The notes: a model not told the origin generated them from the letters alone. A stretch of DNA of 40,779 nucleotides from HK-STAS-PATE-42 sp964461505 (GCA_964461505.1 CAYWUW010000005.1:1-40779); one strand, 5' to 3'. Numbered from the stretch's first letter, positions 9,599 through 17,399 are shown. A program made the numbers and translations.

Positions 9599-9705
9599 TA
9601 GCACTTGAACAAAATTAGTGCTCAAAAACAAAAAGAATCAAAAATACTACTCCTTCTCTAAATTAAAAAGCAATGGCAACTCGCAAAGTCATTGCTTTTT
9701 TCTTT
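9599..9705 (+). ncRNA. Candidate small RNA or comM leader attenuator
   Basis: A strong promoter (9564-9592), a hairpin AGCACT/AGTGCT (9600-9622), an A-rich linker and a terminator (9665-9701) form a compact ~105-nt unit just upstream of comM. It could be a free small RNA or an attenuated comM leader. A 12-codon ORF begins at the ATG in the terminator stem and is probably chance. Confidence 0.35.
9665..9701. terminator. Intrinsic terminator upstream of comM
   Basis: Stem AAAAAGCAATG (9665-9675) pairs with CATTGCTTTTT (9690-9700), with T-runs in both directions. Confidence 0.65.
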
Positions 9706-9811
9706 GCCTAAAAATTGCTAAACTTTAGATTATAAAAAGATACCACCTTCTTTTTTTCAGACTTTCAGTAACAATCTATTTTCTAGTACCTATTGCTTAA
9801 ACCACCAACCA

Positions 9812-11323
9812 ATGCCTTCCTTAGTCTATTCTTCCACAAATCTTGGCTACGATGGGGAAATTATTTCTATCGAATGCGATCTATCCAATAGTCTCCCTAA
9901 TATCATTATCGTCGGCCTAGGAGCTAAAGCTATCGATGAATCAAGAGAGCGTATCCGTAGCGCCATCCGTAATTCGGGCCTTAACATGCCAAAAAAGAAG
10001 GCCACTCTAAACTTAGCCCCGGCCGACATCCCAAAAGATGGAACCAGCTACGATGTACCCATGGCCCTGGCTATCCTCTCTGCCAGCGGAGAAATAGCTC
10101 AGACAGAACACCTCAAAACCAGCCTCTTTATCGGAGAACTTTCTCTGGACGGCTCAATTCGCCCCGTTAAAGGAATCATCTCTCACATCGAAGTCGCCAA
10201 GAATAATAACCTGCAAAATATCTTCATCCCACTAGAAAATCAAGCTCAGGCCTCGCTGATCAGTGGAATCAACATTATCCCCTGTAAAACCTTACGCGAA
10301 GTCGTCGATATCCTCGATTCTGGGGTGCTTGCTTCTTCTTACCAGCTTAAGCTTAATCAACTCAACAAAAACACAAAAGCATCCCACACCGATTACGCAG
10401 ATGTTATCGGCCAATCTCAAGCTAAAAGAGCCTTAGAAATTGCCGCCGCCGGTCATCATAATGTTCTGATTAACGGCTCACCTGGAGCCGGCAAAACCAT
10501 GATGGCACGCGCACTGCTTTCAATCTTGCCGCCTCCCAGCGAACAAGAGATCATCCAAATCACCAAAATCCACAGCTTAGCCGGTGAAACTAAACAATCC
10601 GTAACCGAAAGACCTTTTCGCTCGCCCCATCACACCTCTAGCTCTGTCGCCCTGATTGGAGGCGGCAAAATCCCTCGTCCAGGCGAGATAAGCTTAAGCC
10701 ACAAAGGAGTCCTCTTTTTAGATGAAATACCCGAATTCTCAAGATTCGCTCTTGAAGCTCTCCGCCAACCACTCGAAGATCGCATCATAAACATATCCCG
10801 AGCCAACCAGAATTCAACCTACCCTGCAGATTTCATGCTTATTGCCACTCAAAACCCATGCCCCTGCGGTTATGCCCTAGATGAAGACCGTGAATGCAGT
10901 TGCTCCCCGCTGCAAGTTCTAAACTACAATAAAAAGATTTCTGGCCCACTTTTAGATAGAATCGACATCACCGTCACTGCTCAAAAAATTAAGCACAATC
11001 TCCTTCTTCTTAAAGCTCCTCCCTCCGAAAAAAGTAGCGAGATCCACAAAAGAGTTCTTATCGCCCGCAAAGCCCAAGCTAAGCGCTTTCAAGATGATTC
11101 TTTCACAAACTCACAGATGAATAACAAGCAAATTAAAGAACTCGCTAAGCTTAATCCTCTCGCCAAAACACTGCTCGATACCGCGGCTAGCAAGCTAGAA
11201 CTAACCGCCAGAGGCTACATGAAGGTTATTCGCGTTGCAAGAACCATCGCCGATCTAGATATTTCTGAAGAAATTTTAGAAAAGCACATCAGCGAAGCTC
11301 TGCAGTATCGTTCTAAAACATAA
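9812..11323 (+). CDS. comM: ComM (YifB family) Mg-chelatase-like AAA+ helicase
   Basis: 503 aa, full length for the family. An N-terminal Lon/S5-like domain is seen in SLPNIIIVGLGAKAIDESRERI. The AAA+ core has Walker A GSPGAGKT (about 221-228), the RSPHHTSS segment, Walker B LFLDEIPEF, the Cys cluster NPCPCGY...CSCSP, and a C-terminal helical domain. ComM proteins drive branch migration of internalised single-stranded DNA during natural transformation. The gene stands alone between a possible small RNA and infC. Its presence is relevant to the uptake-motif hypothesis. It contains three TAAGCTTA sites. Confidence 0.93.
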   Translation: MPSLVYSSTNLGYDGEIISIECDLSNSLPNIIIVGLGAKAIDESRERIRSAIRNSGLNMPKKKATLNLAPADIPKDGTSYDVPMALAILSASGEIAQTEHLKTSLFIGELSLDGSIRPVKGIISHIEVAKNNNLQNIFIPLENQAQASLISGINIIPCKTLREVVDILDSGVLASSYQLKLNQLNKNTKASHTDYADVIGQSQAKRALEIAAAGHHNVLINGSPGAGKTMMARALLSILPPPSEQEIIQITKIHSLAGETKQSVTERPFRSPHHTSSSVALIGGGKIPRPGEISLSHKGVLFLDEIPEFSRFALEALRQPLEDRIINISRANQNSTYPADFMLIATQNPCPCGYALDEDRECSCSPLQVLNYNKKISGPLLDRIDITVTAQKIKHNLLLLKAPPSEKSSEIHKRVLIARKAQAKRFQDDSFTNSQMNNKQIKELAKLNPLAKTLLDTAASKLELTARGYMKVIRVARTIADLDISEEILEKHISEALQYRSKT

Positions 11324-11352
11324 AAAGCTGGAACCAAAACTTAAGCTTATGC

Positions 11353-11358
11353 TATAAT
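11353..11358 (+). promoter_or_regulatory. infC-rpmI-rplT promoter
   Basis: TTATGCTATAAT contains an extended -10 (TGCTATAAT, hexamer 11353-11358) just downstream of TAAGCTTA (11342-11349). The predicted leader is about 40 nt. Confidence 0.55.
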
Positions 11359-11404
11359 CTAGCCTGAAGAAGATATTTTCTAAACAAAATTCCTAACTAA
11401 AAAC

Positions 11405-11944
11405 TTGAGAAGACGCAGCAGAAAAGTAGCTCCAAAAGCTAGAATCAACAAGAATCAGTATATCCAAGGTGATACCTTTCGAGTCATCAGCGAAGATGGC
11501 GATCTTTTAGGTGTTATGAGCAAACAAGAGGCGCTAGATCTCGCCCACCAAGAAAAAAAAGATCTAGTCGAAGTCTCTGCTCAAGCCAACCCCACAGTTG
11601 TTAAGCTCATCGAGTTTGGTAAGTTCAAATACCAGCAAGAAAAAAAAGAGCGTGCCGCAAAAAAAACTAGCCACGTCACAGAGGTTAAACAGGTTCGCAT
11701 TTCGCTTAAAATTGGAGATCACGATCTTGATACTAAGCTTAAAAAGATGCGAGATTTCTTAGAAGAAGGTCATAAGGTTAGAGTTTCTATGATGCTTAAA
11801 GGGCGCGAGAATGCTCATAAAGATCTTGCCTTCTTGAGGATACAAGAGATAAGTGTTAAAATAGAACAATGGGCTGCGATAGATCAAGAAGCTAAGCTTA
11901 ATGGTCGTAATATTAGTATCATCTATCGCCACGCAGATAATTAA
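11405..11944 (+). CDS. infC: Translation initiation factor IF-3
   Basis: 179 aa. IF3-N shows NQYIQGDTFRVISEDGDLLGVMSKQEALDLA; IF3-C shows EVKQVRISLKIGDHDLDTKLKKMRDFLEEGHKVRVSMMLKGRE. It binds the 30S subunit and checks start-codon selection. The start is TTG at 11405; no ATG or GTG and no clear Shine-Dalgarno is available between the upstream stop (11381) and the conserved core. A rare start codon on infC is a known autoregulatory feature in other bacteria. It heads the classic infC-rpmI-rplT operon, 18 nt from rpmI. Confidence 0.95.
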   Translation: MRRRSRKVAPKARINKNQYIQGDTFRVISEDGDLLGVMSKQEALDLAHQEKKDLVEVSAQANPTVVKLIEFGKFKYQQEKKERAAKKTSHVTEVKQVRISLKIGDHDLDTKLKKMRDFLEEGHKVRVSMMLKGRENAHKDLAFLRIQEISVKIEQWAAIDQEAKLNGRNISIIYRHADN

Positions 11945-11962
11945 ATCTAAAAGCACCAGAAG

Positions 11963-12157
11963 ATGCCAAAAATTAAAACACACAAGAGTACTTCAAAACG
12001 GGTTAAGGTTACCGGATCTGGCAAACTTATGCGCCGCCGCAGCTTTTTGAACCACTTTATGGAAAAAAAGTCAGAAGGCCGCAAACGCAATAACCGTAAA
12101 AGCGCTCAAATCCACCCTAGTAGAGAAAAGAATATTAAACGTTCCCTTGGAATGTAG
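11963..12157 (+). CDS. rpmI: 50S ribosomal protein L35
   Basis: 64 aa, strongly basic, starting MPKIKTHKSTSKRVKVTGSGK, with the family pattern KRSLGM at the end. It sits between infC and rplT in the universal order. No Shine-Dalgarno is obvious. Confidence 0.96.
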   Translation: MPKIKTHKSTSKRVKVTGSGKLMRRRSFLNHFMEKKSEGRKRNNRKSAQIHPSREKNIKRSLGM

Positions 12158-12190
12158 TTATAATAACCACAAAAAAATTAAACAGAGCTT

Positions 12191-12538
12191 ATGAGAGTAA
12201 AAAAAGGCTTCACTAAACACAGAAGGCACAAAAAAGTTTTAAAGCTTGCAAAAGGAATGCAGCAAAACCGGAGGCGTTCTTACCGCCTAGCCAAACAGGC
12301 CGTTAACCGCTCGCTGCAATATTCATACAGAGATCGCCGTAACCGTAAAAGAGATTTTAGACAACTTTGGATTACCCGTATCTCTAACGCCTGCCAAATT
12401 AACGGAGAAAAATACTCTGTTTTTATTAATAAGCTTAAGCTTAAGGGAATCGTTCTGGATAGAAAAGTTCTTGCAGATATTGCCGTTAAAGATGAAGAGA
12501 GTTTCAAAAAGCTTATTGAAGTAGTCAATAAAAAGTAA
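12191..12538 (+). CDS. rplT: 50S ribosomal protein L20
   Basis: 115 aa, basic, MRVKKGFTKHRRHKKVLKLA then FRQLWITRISNACQINGEKYSVFINKLK, both hallmark L20 segments. Needed early in 50S assembly. Two overlapping TAAGCTTA sites (12430, 12436) encode NKLKLKG. It ends at the terminator at 12562-12594. Confidence 0.97.
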   Translation: MRVKKGFTKHRRHKKVLKLAKGMQQNRRRSYRLAKQAVNRSLQYSYRDRRNRKRDFRQLWITRISNACQINGEKYSVFINKLKLKGIVLDRKVLADIAVKDEESFKKLIEVVNKK

Positions 12539-12561
12539 CTCTAATTCTTTAACTTTCTTAG

Positions 12562-12594
12562 ATAAAAAACACGCCCTAAAAGCGTGTTTTTTAT
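12562..12594. terminator. Shared bidirectional terminator of rplT and rnpB
   Basis: ATAAAAAACACGC pairs with GCGTGTTTTTTAT around a short loop. It closes the rightward infC operon and the leftward rnpB transcript. Confidence 0.8.
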
Positions 12595-12596
12595 TA

Positions 12597-13008
12597 GCTA
12601 GCTATAAAGTTTATAAGCCGGGTTCTGTAAATCTAAAAAGATTTGCGGTCATCTATCTTGGCACCTAAATTTCTTTAGAGCTCTAAAACGCGGATTCAAA
12701 ACAAGAGCATTCAAGTGCGTTTCAAAATAACTATTAGACATAGTTTTAAGAACGCTCCCTACCTTGCAGCCAACAGGGTTTACCAGTTTTTGTATGTCAC
12801 CACACAAAACTATCTTTTCACCGCTTCCAATCTCAACATAATTAAGTTTGGCACGTCTATTTTCTGTGACACTTTCCCTATCCGTCTATTTTGCAATAAT
12901 ACGGACGGTTGCCGTTAGCAACTGTTGTTTAAACGCACATACTGCCCGGACTTTCCTCCCAAAATCAAAAAGATTTGGGCGACCACTCCCCCTACAACCA
13001 GCACTAAC
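12597..13008 (-). ncRNA. rnpB: RNase P RNA (class A-like)
   Basis: Minus-strand sequence has the 5' core GAGGAAAGTCCGGGCA (about 12964-12945) and the 3' core ACAGAACCCGGCTTAT (about 12632-12617), the two ends of the bacterial RNase P catalytic core. A 5' GTTAG can pair with a 3' CTAGC as part of P1. Ends are set by the promoter at 13013-13018 and the terminator at 12562-12594, giving ~410 nt. Confidence 0.93.
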
Positions 13009-13012
13009 CAAA

Positions 13013-13058
13013 ATTATACCACCCTCTAGAACTACCTCAGCGCTACAAAAAGTTCTAG
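13013..13058 (-). promoter_or_regulatory. rnpB promoter with overlapping inverted repeat
   Basis: Extended -10 TGGTATAAT (hexamer 13013-13018). The upstream -35 area lies within an 8-bp perfect inverted repeat, CTAGAACT (13026-13033) and AGTTCTAG (13051-13058), which could be an operator or a chance hairpin. Confidence 0.45.
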
Positions 13059-13190
13059 CTGCAATTATAGGATCAAATATTAAGTCGTCCTAACAAATGC
13101 CCTAAAACTAATGCAAATAACATCTTTGAGCGGACTACTAACTCTATACGCATAAAACATTTGACACATAAGTCCAAAACCAAACCTATG

Positions 13191-13267
13191 TGGTCGGGGT
13201 GACAGGATTTGAACCTACGACCTCACGGCCCCCAGCCGTGCGCGCTACCAAGCTGCGCCACACCCCG
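13191..13267 (-). tRNA. tRNA-Pro (anticodon GGG)
   Basis: Acceptor CGGGGTG/CACCCCG, anticodon stem CACGG/CCGTG with loop CTGGGGG, T-arm GGTTCGAATCC, and encoded CCA. The promoter -10 TATAAT lies at 13281-13286, followed by the motif variant TAAGTTTA. Confidence 0.95.
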
Positions 13268-13280
13268 AACCCTAAACTTA

Positions 13281-13286
13281 ATTATA
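13281..13286 (-). promoter_or_regulatory. tRNA-Pro -10 box
   Basis: Minus-strand TATAATTAAGTTTA: TATAAT followed at once by the one-base variant of TAAGCTTA, then the tRNA 13 nt after the -10. Confidence 0.5.
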
Positions 13287-13304
13287 GAACATACTCCCCT
13301 GATA

Positions 13305-13333
13305 TTGAAAAAAATTCAACAATCCTCTATAAT
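13305..13333 (+). promoter_or_regulatory. rpmB promoter
   Basis: TTGAAA (13305-13310), a 17-bp spacer, and TATAAT (13328-13333). Predicted start near 13340 gives a ~24-nt leader. Confidence 0.65.
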
Positions 13334-13363
13334 CTAACAAAGTCTAATCAATATAAATTCACC

Positions 13364-13579
13364 ATGCAAAGATGCGAAGTAATGGGCAAAGGGAAGCAAT
13401 ATGGCAATAATGTCAGCTTTTCTCAGCGCCACACAAAAAGAACCTGGAAGCCCAACCTCCAAAACAAAACCGTTATTATTGACGGAAAAAAGGTTAAGCT
13501 TAAAGTTAGCGCACAAGGAATCCGCACCCTAAAAAAGAAGGGGCTCCTACAAACAGCCTACACTAACAAAAAAGACTAA
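13364..13579 (+). CDS. rpmB: 50S ribosomal protein L28
   Basis: 71 aa from MQRCEVMGKGKQYGNNVSFSQ, then HTKRTWKPNLQNKTV and KLKVSAQGIRTLKKKGL, the L28 pattern. The ATG at 13364 was chosen over upstream in-frame starts because the extra N-terminal residues would run through the antisense of tRNA-Pro and the promoter. One TAAGCTTA lies inside (13495). Confidence 0.94.
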   Translation: MQRCEVMGKGKQYGNNVSFSQRHTKRTWKPNLQNKTVIIDGKKVKLKVSAQGIRTLKKKGLLQTAYTNKKD

Positions 13580-13582
13580 ACT

Positions 13583-13613
13583 AAAAACCACTCCCTACAG
13601 AGTGATTTTTTTT
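13583..13613. terminator. Bidirectional terminator between rpmB and the leftward operon
   Basis: CACTC/GAGTG stem with a 6-nt loop, flanked by A5 on the left and T8 on the right. It can end rpmB rightward and the 13678-15003 operon leftward. Confidence 0.55.
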
Positions 13614-13677
13614 AAAGCATTAAAGCAGCTCTTGATACAATCCAATTTCCACTCCTACCGGTTAACAGAATAATAGG

Positions 13678-14325
13678 CTACGGCCTAATCACGACAACTT
13701 TAAAGCCATCAACTCCAGCGCTAAGCTTTTTAGTATTAAGCTTAGCATCATAATATTCAGCCTCTTTCCCTGTTAATCCTACAAAGGTTTCTACTGGAGA
13801 TTGTGCAACCTCAAACGCTGTCTTTCCGTCATCAAAGTGCACAGGAACCACAAACTCAGCATTCAAATCCTTCACAATCTTTAAAGCATCTTCCGGATCT
13901 AAGCTTAATCCACCATTACCAACTGGAATCACAATCAGCCTAGCATTCGCCAACAGTTCCATAGCCTCTCCGCTTAAGGCCTTAGACGCATACGCAATCA
14001 CTCCAACAAATCCAAAATCACCCGAATCAACCAAATAGACATTAGAGCTCGTTGTGCCATAAACATCACCCTGCGCTGGAACCGCCAGGGCTCTAACGCC
14101 AAAAGCACCAATTTCATACTCCCCTGGCACTCTAAACAAGTTAACCTCATCCACCCTTCCTATGCGGCTAAACTTTGCCTCATCACTGCAAAAGATTGCC
14201 CGAAGATCTTTGCTAAGGCCAACTGGCTTATTTTGTGCTGGCAAAACCAAATCAAAACCAATGCTTTCATTACCTTCCTTAAGCTTAATAGCGTTTGCCC
14301 CATAATATTCTATCTCCATACTCAA
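13678..14325 (-). CDS. Degenerate metallo-beta-lactamase-fold protein (UPF0173/YtkL-like)
   Basis: 215 aa. The C-terminal part IVIPVGNGGLSLDPEDALKIVKDLNAEFVVPVHFDD matches the PxGG...MDPEDA...VxPMHY segment of Zn-dependent MBL-superfamily-3 proteins. The HxHxDH metal motif expected in the N-terminal half is missing, although VPGEYEIGAFGVRALAVPAQ keeps the strand pattern. It is probably inactive as a hydrolase, or a structural or binding protein. It follows the HTH regulator by 15 nt on the same strand. Confidence 0.65.
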   Translation of the reverse strand: MSMEIEYYGANAIKLKEGNESIGFDLVLPAQNKPVGLSKDLRAIFCSDEAKFSRIGRVDEVNLFRVPGEYEIGAFGVRALAVPAQGDVYGTTSSNVYLVDSGDFGFVGVIAYASKALSGEAMELLANARLIVIPVGNGGLSLDPEDALKIVKDLNAEFVVPVHFDDGKTAFEVAQSPVETFVGLTGKEAEYYDAKLNTKKLSAGVDGFKVVVIRP

Positions 14326-14340
14326 AAATCTCCCTTAAGC

Positions 14341-15003
14341 TTAGCCTACTTTTATTTCATCAAACAGAACTTCATTCTTACCCTGAAGCACCGACATTAT
14401 AAACCTGTCATTTATCTTAACGCGGTAGATATAAGCATCTTCATCCAAAATAACAAAATCTAACACCTTATTAAGCTTCTTCTCAAGGCCGGAAATCTTT
14501 TCTTTAAGTTCATTATTTTGTTTATCTTTAAAGTTGCCAACAATTAACAGATCCAGCCCCTTCTGTGAATTCTTAAGCAGAAGACCCGCCGCTACAACCA
14601 ACTTAACTCCATCAGTTTTAGAAAGCTCATCCCCAATCAGATTCAACTTTGCATCCTTAACCACAATTCCTTTTTTATCACCAGAAGGATTAGAGCTTTC
14701 CACCTTACCAGCCTTAACTTTTTTAGCCTCTTTAGCTGTAGCTTCAAGTTTTGGAGCCAATATTTTATCCAGCCCCTCATACATCTCACCGTCTTTGTTT
14801 AAGTAGTAATAAACCTTATTTTCCTTTTCTACAGATCTTACTACGCCGGCATCAGAAAGATTAATCAACTCTCTTCTTATAGAATTAATTTGTTCATCTA
14901 ACAACCGGGTTAATTCGCGCACAAAAAACTCTTCATCTTGATTAGCAAAAAAGAACTTTAAAAGCTTTACCCTAGTTTTTGAGCCGAATAATTGATCAAC
15001 CAT
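14341..15003 (-). CDS. Winged-helix regulator with a nucleotidyltransferase-like C-terminus
   Basis: 220 aa. Residues ~1-75 form a winged helix (MVDQLFGSKTRVKLLKFFFA, FVRELTRLLDEQINSIRRELINL, wing YYYLN). A Lys-rich linker leads to a C-terminal domain (GLDLLIVGNFKD...FVILDEDAYIYRVKINDRFI) resembling MNT-type nucleotidyltransferases, here without a GSxxxG...DxD site. A 14-bp palindrome upstream at 15037-15050 may be its own operator. It probably controls itself and the MBL-like gene. Function otherwise unknown. Confidence 0.65.
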   Translation of the reverse strand: MVDQLFGSKTRVKLLKFFFANQDEEFFVRELTRLLDEQINSIRRELINLSDAGVVRSVEKENKVYYYLNKDGEMYEGLDKILAPKLEATAKEAKKVKAGKVESSNPSGDKKGIVVKDAKLNLIGDELSKTDGVKLVVAAGLLLKNSQKGLDLLIVGNFKDKQNNELKEKISGLEKKLNKVLDFVILDEDAYIYRVKINDRFIMSVLQGKNEVLFDEIKVG

Positions 15004-15036
15004 ATCTTTAAGTTAAATCTTAACATATTTTTGTGC

Positions 15037-15050
15037 AATAAGTACTTATT
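15037..15050. promoter_or_regulatory. Perfect 14-bp palindrome, putative operator
   Basis: AATAAGTACTTATT lies 34-47 nt upstream of the regulator's ATG. A TAAGAT -10-like hexamer lies between palindrome and ATG. The position suits autorepression. Confidence 0.4.
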
Positions 15051-15115
15051 TAGGCAAGATTGTTGTTCTTTTTGAGCACTTAACTTAAGTATTCAATCAG
15101 CAAATTAAGCTTAAT

Positions 15116-15457
15116 TTAAAGAATATCTAAGCTTTTTTTGGAATCCGGCCACCAAATTAAGCTCTCGACATCCACTTTAAAGTCTTCATCCACAAGAATC
15201 CCTTCTGCTTCAAGCTCTTTTTTGTGACCCTCAAGACCTCCCCAAGTATAGGCAGAAGCCAGCCCACCCTGTTTATTTACTACGCGTTGCCATGGTAAAT
15301 CTTTCGGCCCCATATGTGCAATTTGCCCTACCTCCCAAGCGGCCATCGGGTTTCCGCATAACGCTGCAATTTGCCCATAAGTCATTAAATGACCTTTTGG
15401 AATCTGAGCAACTAACTCGTAAACTCTATCTTTAAAACCCGCATCCACTCTTGGCAT
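15116..15457 (-). CDS. Alkyltransferase-like (ATL) DNA-repair protein
   Basis: 113 aa with the DNA-binding domain of O6-methylguanine-DNA methyltransferases: FKDRVYELVAQIPKGHLMTYGQIAALCG...WEVGQIA. The active-site PCHRV is replaced by LPWQRVVNKQGG, so the alkyl-accepting Cys is Trp. That defines ATL proteins such as E. coli YbaZ, which bind O6-alkylguanine and hand it to nucleotide excision repair. It starts 3 nt after thrS and is co-transcribed with it. Confidence 0.85.
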   Translation of the reverse strand: MPRVDAGFKDRVYELVAQIPKGHLMTYGQIAALCGNPMAAWEVGQIAHMGPKDLPWQRVVNKQGGLASAYTWGGLEGHKKELEAEGILVDEDFKVDVESLIWWPDSKKSLDIL

Positions 15458-15460
15458 ATC

Positions 15461-17215
15461 TTACTTTAAGCTTAATAAGAACTCTTTTAGCCCACCAAGC
15501 TTAAGTTTAGATTCGCCCTCTTTTGTTCTAACGCTGACCTCTCCGGCATCTTTATCTTTTGGGCCAACAATAAGCTGAACTGGAATCTTAAGCTCTGTTG
15601 CTTCTTTAATCTTCTTCCCAAGAGATTCATTCCGATCATCGACTGAGAAGCGAAGCTCGTTGTATTTAAGTGGCTCCATCAGTAAAGTATCGCTTAAAAC
15701 CGTTGTAATACCCTCAACATAATCAGCGACCGAATCGTTAATAGTCAAAATCCTAACTTGCTCCGGAGCCAACCAGAAAGGTAACCAACCGCCTGTTCTT
15801 TCAAGAAGTATAACCAAGAATCTTTCTAAAGAGCCGAGAATAGCCCTATGTACCATTACGGGCGTCTCCTCTTCGCCCTGGTTATTTACAAACTTCATCT
15901 CAAATCTTTTTGGCGTAGCAAAATCTAGCTGAATTGTTGCTAGCTGAGTCTCTACTCCGCCTACAGTTTTGTACATGAAGTCCAACTTAGGGCCGTATAG
16001 AGCAGCTTCACCCTCCATTGGCTGAGCGTTTAGATTGCTAGATTCAGCAGCCTCCTTAAGCATTTTTTCGGCCAAAGCCCAGTCTTCGGCAGTTCCAATA
16101 TAAGCGTCCGGCTTCTTTGGATCACTTAACGAAAGCGACACCCAGTGCTCACCATAAATTCCTACGCCCCTATGAACTTCTTCAATAATTTTTACGAATG
16201 AAGTAACGACATTCATTATCTGTTCCTTAGCTAAGAAAATATGTCCATCATCTACAGTTATAGATCTTACTCTTTGAAGTCCCATCAACTGACCGGCTTT
16301 TTCATCTCTATACTGCATAGTCACTTCCGAGTAATGGATAGGTAACTCTTTATAGCTCCTTGGTTTGGACATAAATATTTGTATATGATGAGGACAGTTA
16401 ACGGGCTTCATGTTAAATGCAGATCCATCACGGCTCTCTACTTTAAACAGCTCCTCCGTGAACTTAGTCGCATGGCCCGAAGTCTGATATAAGTCATTTC
16501 TAGCAATATGCGGTATTTCAACCTCTTCAGATCCGTTTCTAGATCCAGCCTGCCTCATTAAATCAGCTAATAATCTTCGTATTGTTCGACCTCGAGGAGT
16601 AAACATAGGCAAGCCAGAACCGACTAGATCAGAAAATACGAATAAATCCATCTCTTTGCCAAGCTTTCTATGATCTCGATCTTTAGCCTGTTCTTGTTTA
16701 TCTAAATAGCTATCTAGATCAGCTTTTGTTGTAAAGGCAACTCCATATATACGAGTTAACATAACGTTGTGCTCATCACCACGCCAGTAGGCTCCAGCAG
16801 TATGAGTTAACTTAAAACTCTTCGGGTCAATTAAGCTTAAGTTATCCGCGTGTCCACCCTTGCATAAATCATCAAAACCATTGCAACTATAAACAGTTAG
16901 AACCTTCCCCTCTTCGGCAAACTCTTTAGCCAGCTCAACTTTATACTTATTATCTTGAAAGATTTCTTCGGCCTCTTCTAAACTGACTTCTTTTTTATCA
17001 AAATGCGTCCAATCCTTAAGTTTGAGGCGCATTGCTTCTTCTATTTTTGGCAGATCATCTTCTGAGATTTTTCCGTTCAATTCAAAATCTTGGTAGAATC
17101 CATCCTCAATAGTTGGGCCAATCGCATTTAGACTCCCCGGCCACATTTCTTTAACAGTCTGCGCCAACAAATGCGCCAAACTGTGCCTAACTCCTTCAAT
17201 ATTGTTTTCACTCAT
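15461..17215 (-). CDS. thrS: Threonyl-tRNA synthetase without the TGS domain
   Basis: 584 aa (E. coli 642). Charges tRNA-Thr. It starts almost directly at the editing domain: HSLAHLLA and CKGGHADNL supply the editing-site His/Cys. The class II core has TPRGRTIRRLLADLMRQ, the zinc Cys in MKPVNCPHHIQIF, motif-2-type MQYRDEKAGQL, and HRAILGSLERFLVILLE. The anticodon-binding domain is C-terminal. The N-terminal TGS domain is absent and the upstream sequence to the promoter cannot encode it. The promoter at 17271-17276 is divergent from tRNA-Val. Confidence 0.95.
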   Translation of the reverse strand: MSENNIEGVRHSLAHLLAQTVKEMWPGSLNAIGPTIEDGFYQDFELNGKISEDDLPKIEEAMRLKLKDWTHFDKKEVSLEEAEEIFQDNKYKVELAKEFAEEGKVLTVYSCNGFDDLCKGGHADNLSLIDPKSFKLTHTAGAYWRGDEHNVMLTRIYGVAFTTKADLDSYLDKQEQAKDRDHRKLGKEMDLFVFSDLVGSGLPMFTPRGRTIRRLLADLMRQAGSRNGSEEVEIPHIARNDLYQTSGHATKFTEELFKVESRDGSAFNMKPVNCPHHIQIFMSKPRSYKELPIHYSEVTMQYRDEKAGQLMGLQRVRSITVDDGHIFLAKEQIMNVVTSFVKIIEEVHRGVGIYGEHWVSLSLSDPKKPDAYIGTAEDWALAEKMLKEAAESSNLNAQPMEGEAALYGPKLDFMYKTVGGVETQLATIQLDFATPKRFEMKFVNNQGEEETPVMVHRAILGSLERFLVILLERTGGWLPFWLAPEQVRILTINDSVADYVEGITTVLSDTLLMEPLKYNELRFSVDDRNESLGKKIKEATELKIPVQLIVGPKDKDAGEVSVRTKEGESKLKLGGLKEFLLSLK

Positions 17216-17270
17216 TAATTACATCGTCCTGAACTCGTTTCAGAATCCTATCCTTATTTTTCTAAACTTA

Positions 17271-17297
17271 ATTATAACACCGAACATCTGCTATAAT
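17271..17297. promoter_or_regulatory. Back-to-back promoters for thrS and tRNA-Val
   Basis: ATTATA at 17271-17276 is TATAAT for thrS (minus), followed by the motif variant TAAGTTTA. TATAAT at 17292-17297 serves tRNA-Val (plus). The two -10 boxes are only 15 bp apart, so the polymerases should exclude each other. Confidence 0.55.
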
Positions 17298-17314
17298 CTA
17301 AACAAGTTTAATAG

Positions 17315-17391
17315 GGGCGGTTAGCTCATTTGGCTAGAGCACTGCATTGACGTTGCAGAGGTGACAGGTTCAAATCCTGTACCGCCCACCA
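17315..17391 (+). tRNA. tRNA-Val (anticodon GAC)
   Basis: Acceptor GGGCGGT/ACCGCCC, anticodon stem CTGCA/TGCAG with loop TTGACGT, T-arm GGTTCAAATCC, and encoded CCA at 17389-17391. Confidence 0.96.
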
Positions 17392-17399
17392 CACTTCGC

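Noticed and set aside
9674..9712. 12-codon ORF (MATRKVIAFFFA) as a leader peptide
   Set aside because: It lies inside the terminator stem, has no Shine-Dalgarno, and the T-run accounts for the Phe codons.
13190..13363. N-terminal extension of L28
   Set aside because: It would translate the antisense of tRNA-Pro and the rpmB promoter; the family starts at MQRCEV.
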